Positions 20,379-33,223 of a stretch of DNA of 64,000 bases are shown in pieces. Source of the stretch: Brachionus manjavacas (Eukaryota; Rotifera; Eurotatoria; Ploima; Brachionidae); the NCBI GenBank assembly GCA_019054805.1, contig JAHQIY010000011.1:1245001-1309000 (forward strand), written 5' to 3'. How positions within the stretch are numbered: position 1 is the stretch's first letter; every line of letters begins with the position of its first letter. The notes beneath the pieces were generated by a model. It did no database searches, was not told where the DNA came from, and saw only the letters and a list, made by a program, of their open reading frames with translations. The position numbers and the translations under genes are program-made.

Positions 20379-21694
20379 ACTTTAATAAAATAATTATTCA
20401 AGATTCAGAGTCTGACTCATCATCAACTTCAATTATTCAACGATCAGCTGCCAACAATATAGACGACACGGACAACGAAAGCGAGGACATTGTTCCACCA
20501 AAAAAAACCCGGAGCGAAGCGAAAGTGTATGATTATTACAAAAAATATATACTAGTTTGAAAGAGAGTCTTGATGAAATTGAAAACGAACTTATCGATGA
20601 TGTAAAGTGGAATGCAAAAGAGAAATATATGACCGATGTTGGCGAAAAACGTTTCTTCAAATGTTCAAAATGTGACAATCATTTATATATTTTAGTTCAT
20701 CGAACAAGTATCGAAGTAACAATTTATAAACAAGACAAACCACATGAACACAACAATGAAAATGATCGATTGATTCCAACAAAGACCAAAGACAAAGTTA
20801 TTTCAATGTATTTCAATGAAAACAAAAAAGCAAAAGAAATAAGTAGATGGCTTAGAAAAAATCTTCATGATGGGTTTGTAGAAATGAGCGAGCTTCAAAT
20901 CAATAACCTTATTCACAGAATATTAAAAAAAGAAAAAATACGAGTTGATCCTGGTCAAAGCATTGATGCATTAAAAACATGGGCTGAAAGTGTCAGTATT
21001 ATGCCCGAAGTTGATGATGAAACGTTCGTTGTTTCAAAATTTGTGATTTAACCAGATAGTAAAATTACCTCAAAGTAGACGAACAGTTTATATGGTCACA
21101 GCGTCAAAGAATGAACAACAAGTAACTAAATAAATGTGTAAAGCGTATTTTCAAAAATCAACTTGGAACAATTACAATGAATATAAAAATTGGAGTGATT
21201 CAATGCATGTTATTGATTTAAACAATGAGATTTGGGAATTAAGCACTTGCAGTTGTCAATATTGGAAAAAAAATTTCATTTGCAAGCATGTGATTGGTAT
21301 TGGCTATCAATTAGAATTACTAGAATTTCAAACTCTAGATCTTAACATTGAGAAAAATTCTAAAAGAGGCCGTCGAAAAAAGGCTCTACCGGCTCTAGAG
21401 AGAATTTCGACTAGTCATTTAAATGTGCAAATTTTCAGATCAATACAAGCCAATATCGAACCTTCAATTCAAACTCAATCAGCGACAACATCAAATCAAA
21501 TATTGAGCGTTGACGGAAATAATCAATTATTAGAAAATCAAAACGGTCAAACCGCGAAACGTAAAAGAGGAAGACCGAGAAAAAATTAATATTTTTTTTT
21601 CGATTTTCTTAAGTATTCTTTTTATATTTAAAAATAATTTTTCTATAAAAAAAAATATTTTTTCTAATTTTTTCTACTACAAAAAATATAAGCC
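20139..21694. mobile_element. MULE-like element, 1.56 kb, with internally deleted transposase gene
   Basis: Flanked by the 9-bp direct repeat ACAACTGAA (20130-20138 and 21695-21703). Ends are inverted: AGCTTATATTTCTCGCAGTA and GGCTTATATTTTTTGTAGTA, with several further TATAGAAAAA-type repeats inside each end. A hairpin formed by CTCACCTTTATC / GATAAAGGTGAG lies at 20303-20349. The coding region (20402-21589) keeps the head and the SWIM tail of a MULE transposase but not the catalytic core. Confidence 0.82.
20402..21589 (+). pseudogene. MULE transposase with zinc-finger head and SWIM tail, catalytic core deleted
   Basis: An acidic head (RSAANNIDDTDNESEDIVPP) is followed by a frameshift near 20545. 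Then comes a WRKY/FLYWCH-like zinc module: FFKCSKCDNHLYILVHRTSI ending DKPHEHNN (C-x2-C ... H-x-H). A helical region (KDKVISMYFNENKKAKEIS) leads to MPEVDDETFVVSKFVI, the point at which the MULE DDE domain normally starts. It stops at 21049, and the frame resumes at VTASKNEQQVTK, after a stop codon, with FQKSTWNNYNEYKNWSDS and a SWIM zinc finger CSCQYWKKNFICKHVIGIG (CxC...CxH). The C-terminus ends KRKRGRPRKN, an AT-hook-like tail. The expected catalytic domain between 21049 and about 21100 is missing, so the protein could bind DNA but not transpose. TAA at 21587-21589. Confidence 0.75.
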
Positions 21695-21844
21695 ACAACT
21701 GAATTCCAATTATACCCTAATTAAAGAAGACTAATTATTTTTACTGTGATCCGAAGATTTTTTAGGAAGTGTACTATAAGTTTTCAAAAAATTATAATTA
21801 AAAAATCTATTTTTATGAACAATAAAGAAAAATAAAAAAAATCA

Positions 21845-22795
21845 ACGATAAAGAAATCCAAAGTTTTAAAGAGCGTTTGACTACAAAAAATGGTAGTAAA
21901 GTCTGTGGTGTTTTTTTTGACACCTTTAAGTTTTTGATAAGCTAACGATAAGTACTCGAATTACTCAGCACTCTTTGCTGACGATCTTGGGGCTTTATTT
22001 TTTTTCAAAAAAACAGGACGAGTAACTCACATAATTAATAGTTATTTAGGCAGGTTAATGGTATGGCTCTCAAGTTGGAGATTAAAAATGAACGCATCAA
22101 AATGTATGTATACTATTTTTTCGGGTAGTGGACGAGGTGGTTTAAGTTTAAAGCTTCGCTTATTTGGCGAAGAAATACCATATAACCCAAAACCAGTCTT
22201 TATAGGTTTAACTTTTGTCGATTTTTTATGTTTTAATGCACATTTTCTTAACCTAAGAACTAGAGCACTCAAGAGACTCAATATCATTAAGATTTTCTTA
22301 CACCGGTCATGGCATTTTAGCAAAAAAAACACTTAATAACATTTACTCAGCCTTGATAGGATCACTTTTTGACTATTCCTTTTTTACGGTTGCTAGTGTT
22401 TCAATTACTGGTACCAAATCAGTCCAAACAGTTCAAAACAGAGCAATTAGATGTATATACAGACTCAAGAGGGATAGCCCAACTAAGGAACTTTTCATAG
22501 TGAGTAGAATACTATCAATAAAAGATAGGTTTTTACAAATGGGTTCACGTTATATCACCAAATGTTTTAAATATAAAAATAAGTTAACCATGTTACTTGT
22601 CGAGGAATATTTTAGTGCGTGGTCAGCAATCACTGCTAAAATGCATGTTACATCAACTCCTTTGGGAGCTTTCTATTCAGTTATTCGGATTTCGTATGCC
22701 TGTATAGTCCTAATTCGACTCTACTTTACTCTTGTTTTTTTTTTAAATACGCTCTTTCCAAAGGTTGAAAAATCTTTGGTTCTTGTGTAAAATCA
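21845..22795 (+). pseudogene. non-LTR retrotransposon reverse transcriptase, internally deleted
   Basis: The frame reads SKVCGVFFDTFK (motif A, D-x-x-K-A-F-D type), then jumps by deletion to YSNYSALFADDLGALFFFKK (FADD motif C). It continues LMVWLSSWRLKMNASKCMYT, LIGSLFDYSFFTVASVSITG, VQTVQNRAIRCIYRLKRDSP and LSIKDRFLQMGSRYITKCF. A one-base frameshift lies near 22326. The order matches jockey/CR1-like polymerases, related to but distinct from the family at the window's right edge. The palm between motifs A and C is gone, so it is inactive. The 3' tail after 22795 is T-rich. Confidence 0.72.
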
Positions 22796-25700
22796 AACGG
22801 AAAAATTTGATTTATCCTGAGTAATTTATTACTAGTTTGACTGTTTTTTTTTTCTTTTTTTCGTTTATTGTAAAACAATAATTTTATTTAATTTTTATTT
22901 ATTTTATCTTTTTATTTTTTTTTTTTATAAATCATCAATAGATATTATTGTTTACTAATATGTTTATCTGTATCGAGCTAACTCTCATTCAGATTAAAAA
23001 TAAAAAAATTTAAAGGAAAATTAGATAAAATAAAATATAGAAGAAATTAAAAAAAAATAGGGTGAAATAAGCTATTCTTTTTTACGGAAAATTTTATCAC
23101 CCGAATTGCAAAAAAATTTTGGTCAATTTTTTTATTCCTTTTGCTTTTTATTCAATAAATTTAATCAAGCTAAACTAAATAGGAAAGCTTTTTTCTTTCT
23201 TTTTTTCTTTTAACAACAAAAACGCACTTTGCCCTCGAATATAATTTACTCTTTCTACCCAGGTGTTTTATTTATTTCTTTCTTTACCTTTGTTCTCCTT
23301 AGGTTTTTGAGGCCACTAAAATAATAAAAAAACGTGTTGATAATTACTCTTCTAATTGTTCTCTTCTAAGCTTCTTAGTCGATTTGATGGTGGATTTTCT
23401 CTCAAAATTAAAAAAAGAAAAAAGAATTGAATATAAAAGAGCACAAAATGAATAATAATTATTGAAATAAAAAAAAATTAAATATTTTATTCAATTTTTT
23501 AGAAAACACTAAAACTTAATCTGAGGGTCCCCCTCAAATTATTTAATATATATAAATAGATAAGTACTTCCAAATAAACAGTATCAGCTTATTTCTATCT
23601 GTTCTACTAATTTTACGCTTGAAAAATCATGGAAAGACGATAAGTTTAAACTTTTAAAAGTATTTTCCTTTTTTACTTTTTGTACTTTATCATAATCTAA
23701 ATTTATTTGGCCCTGTTCATTTTTCTAGTTTCTATACTTAAAGGTAATTTTAACATTTTATTAAAACTTAAACGGAGTCCGGGGCGGATACCTGGTTTAG
23801 GGATTCGGGTATGCTAGTGGTAAAAAAAAGTTAAATTAAAATTTAAAATCGATAATTAAAATATTGATTAATTAAAACCTTTTTTTATTTCCATTTAGTA
23901 CAAAAAGTACAAGGAGTACAGAAAGTACAAAAAGGATTTTGACTTTTTAATATTCCCATTGTCTATACCTCTGAAAAATTAAATTGAATAAATGAATGCC
24001 GCACTTTTTTAACTAAAATTAAATTTTTTAAATTCCTTTTTTAAATCGATCAGATCAATAATTGAATCCTGGTCCTATTGATGCTATTTTATTTGTGGTT
24101 TCGGAACATGGAAAGAAAATTACTTTAATCTTTGAGATTCTTTGACTTTAATTTTAATTTTAAATTAAAATTTTTGATATAATTATGTGATCACAAACAT
24201 TGACAATTATACTAAAATTTAAAAATTTACGCTTAATTTTGTTAATTATGAATTGAAAAGAAAAATTTTTATTTTTTCAAAACTTCCTAGTATCATTTAT
24301 ATAATTATGTTCAATCTAATAAATTAAAAAAAAACTGTCTTTTTAAAAAAAACTGTCTTTTTTTTTTCTTTTACAAAATAAATTTTTGTCAGTAAATTAC
24401 GAAAAAAAACACTATTTATTAAATTAAAAATTTAGTATAAAATAAGTTGTTTTTTATTTATTATATACAAAAAAGTGAGATTTTTACTTGAACCCTTAAT
24501 TAAAAGCAGCTAAAAAAATATTTTAATTTTTTTTTAAAAGCCACCACTGAACCTGTAATCCTGTCAAAGCAATTAACAAGTTTTGTGAATGGATGTTGTC
24601 AAGTATATCAACTCATAAGAATTCTGGATAAAATATATTATTTTATTTTTTTATTTTTTTTTTTATTTTTGGCTGTTAAAATTATTTTAAATGCTTTTAA
24701 TTAAATGTGAAATTAAGAAAAATTATGATTAATAAATTGATGAAAATTTTTTAAATTTCGAATAAATTCCTCAAAAATTCACTTTCAAATTCCTGTCCTC
24801 CGTTTTTAACTTCAGATTTCATTGAACAGATTTCTAATTCATTAAACTATTTTTCTTGCTTGCCAAATTGCCTCCTACATACATCCCAGCTCAAAACTTA
24901 AATACCTTAAAAGAAATATTTTACAAAATTCCTCAACCAAAAAGCCATTAAAAATTGCTGAAATTCAATTATTTTTAAGTTATTTTTAATTTTTACTCAA
25001 AGAAAGAATTTACTCATTAATGTTCGAGGCCGGTCCAGTAAAAGTCAGTCCATCAAAGGCTTTAGATTAAGTAATCAGTGAAAGCTTACACTTTAGGTAA
25101 TCGCCTTTTTAATTTGCATAAGAAACCTGAAATTTTTCGGTCATAATTATACAATTTCAAATATATACATAGAGCTTATTAAAAATTTAAAATTGAGTGG
25201 TATCCACTTTTATTAAATTATAAAAATCAAAATTTATAGTTTAATTTTAAAATAATAAAAGCGAAATTTTCTTGTTTCATACAGAAAAATTAGTCTTTAG
25301 AGTCATGTATTTTTTCTATCTAAGGACTCGTACTCACTCAAGTGCTTAGTAAATTTCAGTAGAGAAAATAATTTAAAATTATGTAATACGCATAATTAAA
25401 GTGATAGTTAAGATTTGAAATTTAATTTATTTTCTGAATCGACTTCAAGATTTCAATGACCTTAAGCTTTTAATTAAAAAAGTCTTTTTTAAATATTTTA
25501 TCTTATTTTAAAGTGTTTATCGAAAAGGTTTTCTTCTGTTTGAATTTCTCTACAAAAATATCTCAAAAGTTGTTTAATGGTGAACTTAAAAAGTTGAGGA
25601 ATTAGATAAAAATTAAGAAAAGTTTAGGTAAAAGTAAGACATAAAATGTTAAAAAAGTTCATAAAAATTAGCTTGAAAATAATGAATCTTTTAGAATAAT

Positions 25701-28700
25701 TTTTGTAGAATGGAAAAAATAAGATATTTTCTTTTTACAATTTCTTTTCAGGCAGAATATTGAAGTAATTATAATTAAAATAAGTGTAGATTTAATTTTT
25801 TTAATTAAAATTAGTCAAATTTAGATTGAAAATTATTCTAAAAATTTTAAGATAAAATTTTTTTTGCTTGCTGTCCGAGAAAATTTTTAAAGTCTTATTA
25901 TTTATTTATGGTTAAAAGTCTATCTCAGAGTTGTTTAAAAGTCCTGACTTTTTTTATTTTTTTCCTTTTTTAAAGGTCCGAGCCAAAGACTTTTTTATTT
26001 TTTTATTTTAAAAAAAAGTCCGGACTTTAAAATTTTGAATACTGAAAAGAATTTTCAAGACTTAAATGCTTTCATACTTAAATGGACTTTTCTTTCAAAA
26101 AAAATTTCAAAAAGTCTGTAATTTATCTATTAAAGATTTTTCTTATCAATTTTGGTCAATTAAATTTCATTTAAACGGCGATTAAAAATTAAGTAACTTT
26201 TAAAAGAAAATTTTTTTTTATTCTAAGTGAAAAACATTTTTTCTATAAATTAAAATTGAGATTTTTTGTTCAAAACAGAAAATAAATTTAATTTTATAAA
26301 GGCTTCCAACTTTTAAATTTTGGTTTTATACTTAAAATTTTTTACAGAAATAAAGATTCAAAACTAAGACTACGCCATTTTTTTAATTATTCAAAATTAT
26401 CTATAATCATAAAATATATGTAATCTATTCGGATGAGAAATGCTTGAAAAATACTTAATCTTATTTTTCGAGAATAAACTGACTTAAGCTAGGATAACCC
26501 AAAATTAAAAAATTAGTTTTTAATAAAATAATGTGATTAAATGTGATCAAGTATTTTCAATAATTTGTTTTTAAAGAGTCTGCTTTAATGTATTATTTTG
26601 ATTATTCAATTGATCTTGGCGATGAGCGCCAAGCGGAATATTTTGATCTCTTTTTTAGCTGTCGTTCTTTTAATCTTTTCTTAGAATTAAAGTTAAGAAA
26701 AATTAAAAGTTTGAGTTTAAAATAAAAATTTTAATAATTTAAAAAAGATTTTTCAATATATATTTTAAGTCTTTAAATTTATTTTTTTTTTTAGGATCAT
26801 TTTTTTTTATTAAATATTTAATTCCTTACTTAATTTTCAAATCTCTGTAAAAATTGAATTTATACAGAATTATTCTTAATAATCGTTTGTGGACAAAAAT
26901 AATCTGTTTAACACAAAGAATTGTCTTCGCGTTTAAATTTATAATAAAAATGCAAAAAATATCTTCATTTTAAGAGCATGATAATTAAATTTTTTTCATA
27001 AACTTTAATTTTCAAGATGAATTGTCAATTTTGACCATTTAATAAATTATAAAATTTATGTTAAAAATTTACAATATTAAATATTTTTCATATATATTAT
27101 TTTTACAGAATTCGTGAACAGCTGTGAGAGCTGTTCAATGATGACATAAAAGATTCTAAATTTCAGAATTTTATCTTAAGTTTTTTAAAAGTCTTAAATT
27201 AAAAATGACTGGAATAAATTACTCAGAGAAAATTAAATCAATTCTTAGATTTTTTTATCATTGACTAAATCTCACAATATGAAGTTTTTGCTTATAATAG
27301 ATACATTTGTTGAATTTAAAGTATCAAATTTCTTTTTAATTAGTCTAAAACATTCAAGTTTTTTAGGGTTTTTGGCTCTTTTTTTGAGATTTTCTTACAA
27401 GGATTATTCACTCAATTTAAGTAAGAAGCAGCAAAAGGATTTTTCAAATTAAAAAAATAACACCTCAAAGTGTCATGCTTATTGTGAGAAAGAAATTTAA
27501 AAATCTTTCAAAATTTTTTTATTAATTTCACTCAAAACTCTAAAAAATTTTAAAATTCAATTTTAAATGAAGAATATAATTTTCGAAAAATTAATTTACT
27601 TTTATTTGAATCTCTATTTTAGTATCAAATTTAAAATGTCAATTTTGATAATAATTTTAGCAAAACAAAAAATTTCAGGTAAGATATCACATTTAAATTT
27701 TATTAAATGAACAAGAAAATAGAAAACACAGATTTAAGTTAATCAGATAATTGTTTGTTTAAATAAAGCAAATATTTTTTTTGTTTATAGTGAATAGAAA
27801 ATTATAAAAAATTATTATTGAGTCACTGTTTTATGTATAAGATGAATATCTGTTTTGCTGCTAGCAGTATCATAATGTTGACAAGCGATAGCATGAAGAA
27901 AGATAATGCATTGAATAGTTTTAATAAATAAGATGATAAGAGCTCCAAAGTGATATTTAAAAAAATTTTTTTTTTTAATTTCATAGACTTAGATTAAAAT
28001 TTGGAGTTCGTTCGATCATCAAAAATAACTTTTAATTAAAAAAGGAATTTATTAAAAAAGTTTAATGGCTTTGATTTATTGAACCATTGTTAAAATTTTC
28101 TGATTAGGGTTCGCAAGAATAAATATGACATTTTGTATTTTTTTATTTAGTTTTTTTTCCCCAGGCTTACTCTGAACTCTCATTCAGCTATAGATTATTG
28201 AAAAAAAAGATGAAAAATTAAATGGGAAAAAATAAGTAAGTAAATTTTTTTTAAACATGCATCATTATCTATTAAATTTTCTAAATAGAAAATTGAAATG
28301 TTTTTTTTAGAAAAAAATTTTCCAAAAATTATAAATTTCAAATTTTGATATAATTGCTTTTGATGTAATTATTTATTTTTATTTTTAGGATCGTTAGTAA
28401 TGTTTGTCAAAATGAAAAATTATTAATGAAAAATCAAAAATTATTTTTAAAAAGGGTTTTGAGCAATTATTTAAATATAAAGTGTAAAAAAAAAGTTAAG
28501 TGACTTGTTCTTTATTCCTTTATGTGAATAGAAATAAATTGAAGAAAATTAATTGGAATGTCAATTGATAAAGAGATACTAAAACGATAGATTAAAGTTT
28601 AGACACAAATTACATAAAATTTAAAAAAATAATTAAAAAAAGAATTTGAGAGTAGCTTTTTAGCCTTATGATTAAAATTTAGGGGAACATACAACGTCTA

Positions 28701-30008
28701 CTTCCGTATTAATTTTTTTCTTTAGAGTGACTTTACCAAGCCTGAAAATGAATCTCTTTAGACTCAAAAAAGTCTTGACAGTTCTTTTGAAAAATATGAC
28801 CAGCCGAAAATGAGTCTTGCTGATTTTAATAATTTTTATCTTAGTCTGGAAAGTATAATAATCGGAAATTTTACCAAATGGAGAACAAAAAATTTTTCAT
28901 AAAAATTAACTTGAATGACAGATAGACTTATTTTTTTTTATAAACTAAATATTCATAATTTCAAACTATGAATTTTTTTTTATAAAAATTAATGCATTCC
29001 ACTTGGTTTTCTTTTTTCTTTTTAAATTTTGATCATAAACTTTGAATAACTTAAAGGCATCAGTAAGTTTTATCAAGATTAAAATTGATAGAAAGATATT
29101 TTTCCTAAAACCAGCTTAGGTGTTGGGTAAGATGTTCAACATGGCCTAACTTCTAAGGAATAATTAAAACTCTATTCAGATATCTAAAAAAGAAGAACCC
29201 TAAGTATTTTGTTATTGATTCTATGTTGGCTTGTGGCGTTTACCATAATTATTAAATATCATTTAATTTAATTATAAAAGTGAATTAAAAATAGGTATGT
29301 TTGCTAACCTTTCACCGAACAAAAATGTTTACCATTGTTAAATGCTTAATGAAAACTAATTATTGAGCTGCTAAAAAAAATACAAATTTTCAAAATACTT
29401 ATTTATATTTTTTCGATTTCGAAGTCTCGAGTTTTTCAATTTTTTTAAAAAAAATTTAGTTCAAGTCAAGTTAAAATATTTTTTAATTAAATATTTCAAT
29501 ATAAAATCTCTTAATGACTTTTAAACAACTCTGGTTTTAGTCTATGTAAAATATTCTAGAAGCCATTTTTGTAAGTGATATTCTCATTGATCTTACAATT
29601 CTATCACTTGTTAAGTATATTTCTAAATTAAATTTTTTTTTTAAGATAGAATTGTCAAATATTTGTTCAACTTTGATTTGTAAATCTAGATTCAACTTGT
29701 AAAATGAAAAAAAAAACGATGCTATTAATGGATTATTCCTATTTTTTTGAAATCCTAAGATTATGGAAGCAAAAAGAACAAAAAATTTCCTTTTTTGTGT
29801 TTCCATTTTTTAAGACTTGTAAAAAAAATTCATGATTTTCATTATTTTAAATCAAAGCCTTGACTTAAACTTGTAAGTTTTTTTTAAATCCTAAATTAAA
29901 TTTTTTCAGCTCTGAGCAGTTAAGGCTTTAATAAGAAAACTGAATATAAAGCATGACATGTCACTGGAAAATGGCCCATATTTACTAAAATTAAGTGTTT
30001 AACACAAA
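22796..30008. other. 7-kb gene-poor AT-rich region
   Basis: No gene could be supported. Traces seen: a minus-strand copy of the LINE 3' end at about 22962-23010 (inverted TCTGTATCGAGCTAACTCTC); a GC-richer patch at 23765-23820 of unknown nature; a weak inverted pair of GTACTTTTTGTACT-type motifs near 23670 and 23905; hAT-like ends CAGAGTTGTTTAAAAGTC at 25926 and CAACTCTG at 29526-29533, each without a partner. Short open frames at 27261-27452 and 29537-29806 look like translated AT-rich DNA. Confidence 0.45.
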
Positions 30009-30057
30009 AAAGTATATTTCTTAATTACTTAACTAAAGTAATTAAGAAATATACTTT
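30009..30057. repeat. perfect hairpin, 22-bp arms
   Basis: AAAGTATATTTCTTAATTAC plus TT pairs exactly with its inverted copy at 30036-30057 across a 5-nt loop. This is far more than chance pairing even in AT-rich DNA. No associated gene. Confidence 0.75.
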
Positions 30058-30114
30058 AATTATTTAAATACAAAAGATATACATGGTCGTATTTTTCAAA
30101 AGAACTGAAAACTA

Positions 30115-30168
30115 GAATTTAATGATTCCAGTTAAAATTATCACAACCAAACTGGAATCATTAAATTC
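30115..30168. repeat. perfect hairpin, 19-bp arms, loop shared with a nearby element
   Basis: GAATTTAATGATTCCAGTT at 30115-30133 is exactly inverted at 30150-30168. The loop region carries AAATTATCACAACCAAACTG, which recurs at 31084-31103 inside the inverted-repeat element at 31045-31438. A third, direct GAATTTAATGAT follows at 30185. Confidence 0.75.
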
Positions 30169-30748
30169 TTCTTAAATAAATAAAGAATTTAATGATACAT
30201 TTCTTTTTGTCATAAAAAATATTATTGCTTAAAAATCATGTTATTTTTAAGTCAAAATTAAATGAATTTTTTGCGTTTCCAGGTAGTTATTCTGGCGGTA
30301 CTTAGTTCAAGTCAAAGTCACTAAATTTTAAGACCGGGCCTGGACTTGTGAAACATGGATATATACTTTTTTTAGTTAAAAAAATGGTTAAAACCTGAGT
30401 TATTCAATTGATTAAAAGTGCAAAATAAGCTTAATTTATTTAATAAAAATTTAAAAAAAATAAATTTGAAAATTTCATTTTCTTAAATAATTTTACTTTA
30501 TGTAAGATTTATTTAGTAATTTTATTTGTCTATTTTTACACTTTTTCTATTAAATCTTTTCTTTTTTATTATTTTTTAAATCAGCGAAAAAGTGTTTTTA
30601 AAAGAAAATTATAAGTGGTTTGAAATAATCATTTAACTTCTTAAATGAGAGTCATTATCTTATTTTTGGTATTTTTTGTTTTGTGAAATTTAGTACAAAA
30701 TGACAAAAAGAACAGAAAAAAATGTAAAAAAATTGAATAACTTTTTTT

Positions 30749-30990
30749 CTAGAGGTTTAAGCTTAGTTCTGTAAATGCAGCATAGCGCAACATTCAAAGT
30801 TGCATCAAATATCAAGATCTGCTAAATTTGCAGAATTGAACAGAAATTAAATTTCAATATAATCGAGCGAAATTTTTTTTTGCAGAAATTTTTCAGTAAG
30901 TTTTTGCACACCATTAGCAGACTTTTACAGTTGATGCAACTTTGAATGCTGCATCATTCAGCATTCACAGAACTAATTTCAAACTCTTAG
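30749..30990. mobile_element. foldback MITE-like element
   Basis: An imperfect palindrome of 242 bp. The left arm CTAGAGGTTTAAGCTTAGTT, CAACATTCAAAGTTGCATCA, AGATCTGCTAA pairs with the right arm CTAAGAGTTTGAAATTAGTT, CAGCATTCAAAGTTGCATCA, AGTCTGCTAA (read inverted). No coding sequence and no certain target duplication. Confidence 0.65.
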
Positions 30991-31044
30991 AAAAAATTTA
31001 AAAAAAATTTACAAATTTTTTAAAATAATTTCATGGATGTTGTG

Positions 31045-31438
31045 TTTTGACAACAAAAAATCAGCTTTCTACACCCAAAAAAAAAATTATCACAACCAAA
31101 CTGTAAAAAAAAATTTGGGTGTTTTGCTCTTTTTCAGAAGAACTTTATTTTTGCGATTATTTTATTTTAAATTTTAAAATATTTGAACTATTAGGAAAAA
31201 AGCATTTCAAAAGTGAACAATTATGCCGAAAATTCTTCCATTCGAATTAATTTCTAAGTTTTCTAATTTCGATGATAATTCCTATGCTGTTTTTCAGCAC
31301 CCAATTTCTTACCCAAAATCAGAACTGGTAGCTTGTACAATTTGTAAACGAACAGTTACTCACAAAATGCGAGTCAAATATGGTTTTGTGTTTTTAAAAA
31401 TTTTTTGGGTGTAGAAAACAGATTTTTTGTTGTCAAAA
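31045..31438. mobile_element. non-autonomous DNA transposon with about 38-bp inverted repeats
   Basis: TTTTGACAACAAAAAATCAG plus CTTTCTACACCCAAAAAA at the left matches, inverted, TTTTGACAACAAAAAATCTG plus TTTTCTACACCCAAAAAA at the right, 394 bp apart. Inside on the plus strand is the start of a gene (ATG 31223, MPKILPFELISKFSNFDDNS, ending VACTICKRTVTHKMRVKYG and running into the repeat). The CTIC pair looks like the first half of a BED-type zinc finger. It is probably a deletion derivative that kept the N-terminus of its transposase. Target duplication not identified. Confidence 0.65.
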
Positions 31439-33223
31439 GGTTTTTACCTAATTTCATATAATTATAATTTAAAAAGAAGAATTTTTGAATAAATATTTTT
31501 TCTCAAAAACAAATTAAAAGGGATTAAATATTTTAAAAAAGAACCAAATCTAAAAAAATCTTAGAATATTTTTAAATAATAAAAAATTTAAAAAAGTTTA
31601 AAGCTAACGAAAGCCTGACTGATCTTTAAAAAAAATTAATAGGATTTAGTTTCAGTGTATAGGACTTATTGAAAATTTCAATTTCTTCTATATTTTTGAT
31701 TTATATATGTATTCATTCCAGATATTTAATCCGTACCAAAATTATTTTCTCGTTAAAAGTTCGTATAGAAGTAATCTCAGTTATTTTCACTGAATTTAAA
31801 TAAAATATAAACAGAAAGATAATCAATAGTCCAATATTTTGAATTTGTTTTTAATTGAACTCCAAATTTAATTTCCGTTTTTTTATTAGCATAAAAAAAC
31901 AAATATGCATCAAATATTAATTTTCTCATTAGTAATTTAGAATTAATTCTAGTTCACATTTTTTTGAGTTTAATAGAAAAAATGTACACTTATGTTGAAG
32001 ATTAAGTTGGAATTTAATGTTTTAATTAGCTACCTAAAGATAAAAGATAAAATAGAACATAATTGTTGAGAAATTTGGATTATAATTGAAAAAATTTTAA
32101 CACTATTTTGAACACAGATGCCAAATTTAAATATTTATTTTGTATTAAATTAAAATTGTTGCGTAAAAATTGAAAACAAAAATATTGAGTATAAAAATGT
32201 GCAATTGAAAAAAACTTTAGTCAAAATAAATAAATTTGGAAGATAATTTTAGTATAGTGTAATAAGATAAATTAATTTCTAAAACAAAGTTTCTAATATT
32301 CAATTAATTAATCTCTGATCGATTCTAGGATTTTCAGATTCATTTATAAAAAAAATAAACAAAAGCCAAAACCTAATTTCATAGATATGCACATAGAGGC
32401 TTTGAGTGCAAAAATATTAAATTAATTTTGGAAACCTAGAGATATAATTTACAGAGATAATTTATTGATAAAATAAAGAGTTAGTTCTTAAAAGATCAAA
32501 AGCTTAAATTAAATTAGCAATAAATTTTGAAAATAATTTACACTTCATTATTTTTTCTTTAGATTTGTATTGTACCTTGGAGAAGTTTACTAATTATAAA
32601 GCTAATTTATTCAAGAAGAAAAAAACGCCTTGAAATTTTAATTGCTTTTGCTTGACGTCATTAAGTAAAGTAAGGGAAAAAACAATTTTTCTATCAAACA
32701 CTTGCTTATCGTAAAATTTAATAGAATTCAAATAATTAATTTTTAATTTGGTAAATCTTTCAAAGCCTCTTATTGTCACTCAAGTAGATATAGGAGGATA
32801 CTGTGTATGCTAAACACAAAAATGGAATCTAAAGTAATCAATTAAAGCAGGTAATTTTTTCTAATTATTTCCACTCTCAAAAAAGGGTTTCAAAGAAATT
32901 CTAATGTATCTTTTTTTTCTTTTTATTAAAGATATTTTTTATTTTATTTTGAGTCAAATAACTAGAGATAAATTCGACACTAGAAGATCCAATTTTAACA
33001 TTAAATGAAACCGGATTGTTTTTTTATGGTTTTTTATTGTAAAATTCTATATTATCATGAATATTAGATTAATAAATTAATATAAATAGTTTAAAAATTA
33101 GACATATTGAAGTTGTTGATCAATTCATAATATCATTTAAAAAATTTAAAATAAATTTAAAATTAATTTTTTTTCATAAGTATTTGTATCTAGCATTCAA
33201 ATTTAAATTTAAAAACTAAATTC
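31439..33223. other. intergenic AT-rich spacer before the tandem array
   Basis: Nothing firm. A 61-codon minus-strand frame at 32594-32779 (MTIRGFERFTKLKINYLNSI, FYDKQVFDRKIVFSLTLLND) looks mildly protein-like but has no recognisable family. The left breakpoint of the 7.5-kb repeat lies in A/T-only sequence at 33224. Confidence 0.4.

Noticed and set aside
27261-27452. 63-codon frame in the gene-poor region
   Set aside because: Phe/Leu/Ser/Lys-rich translation typical of AT-rich non-coding DNA; no motif, no splice context.
29537-29806. 89-codon minus-strand frame METQKRKFFVLFASIILGF
   Set aside because: Composition is that of translated AT-rich DNA and it adjoins a hAT-like end. No supporting motif.
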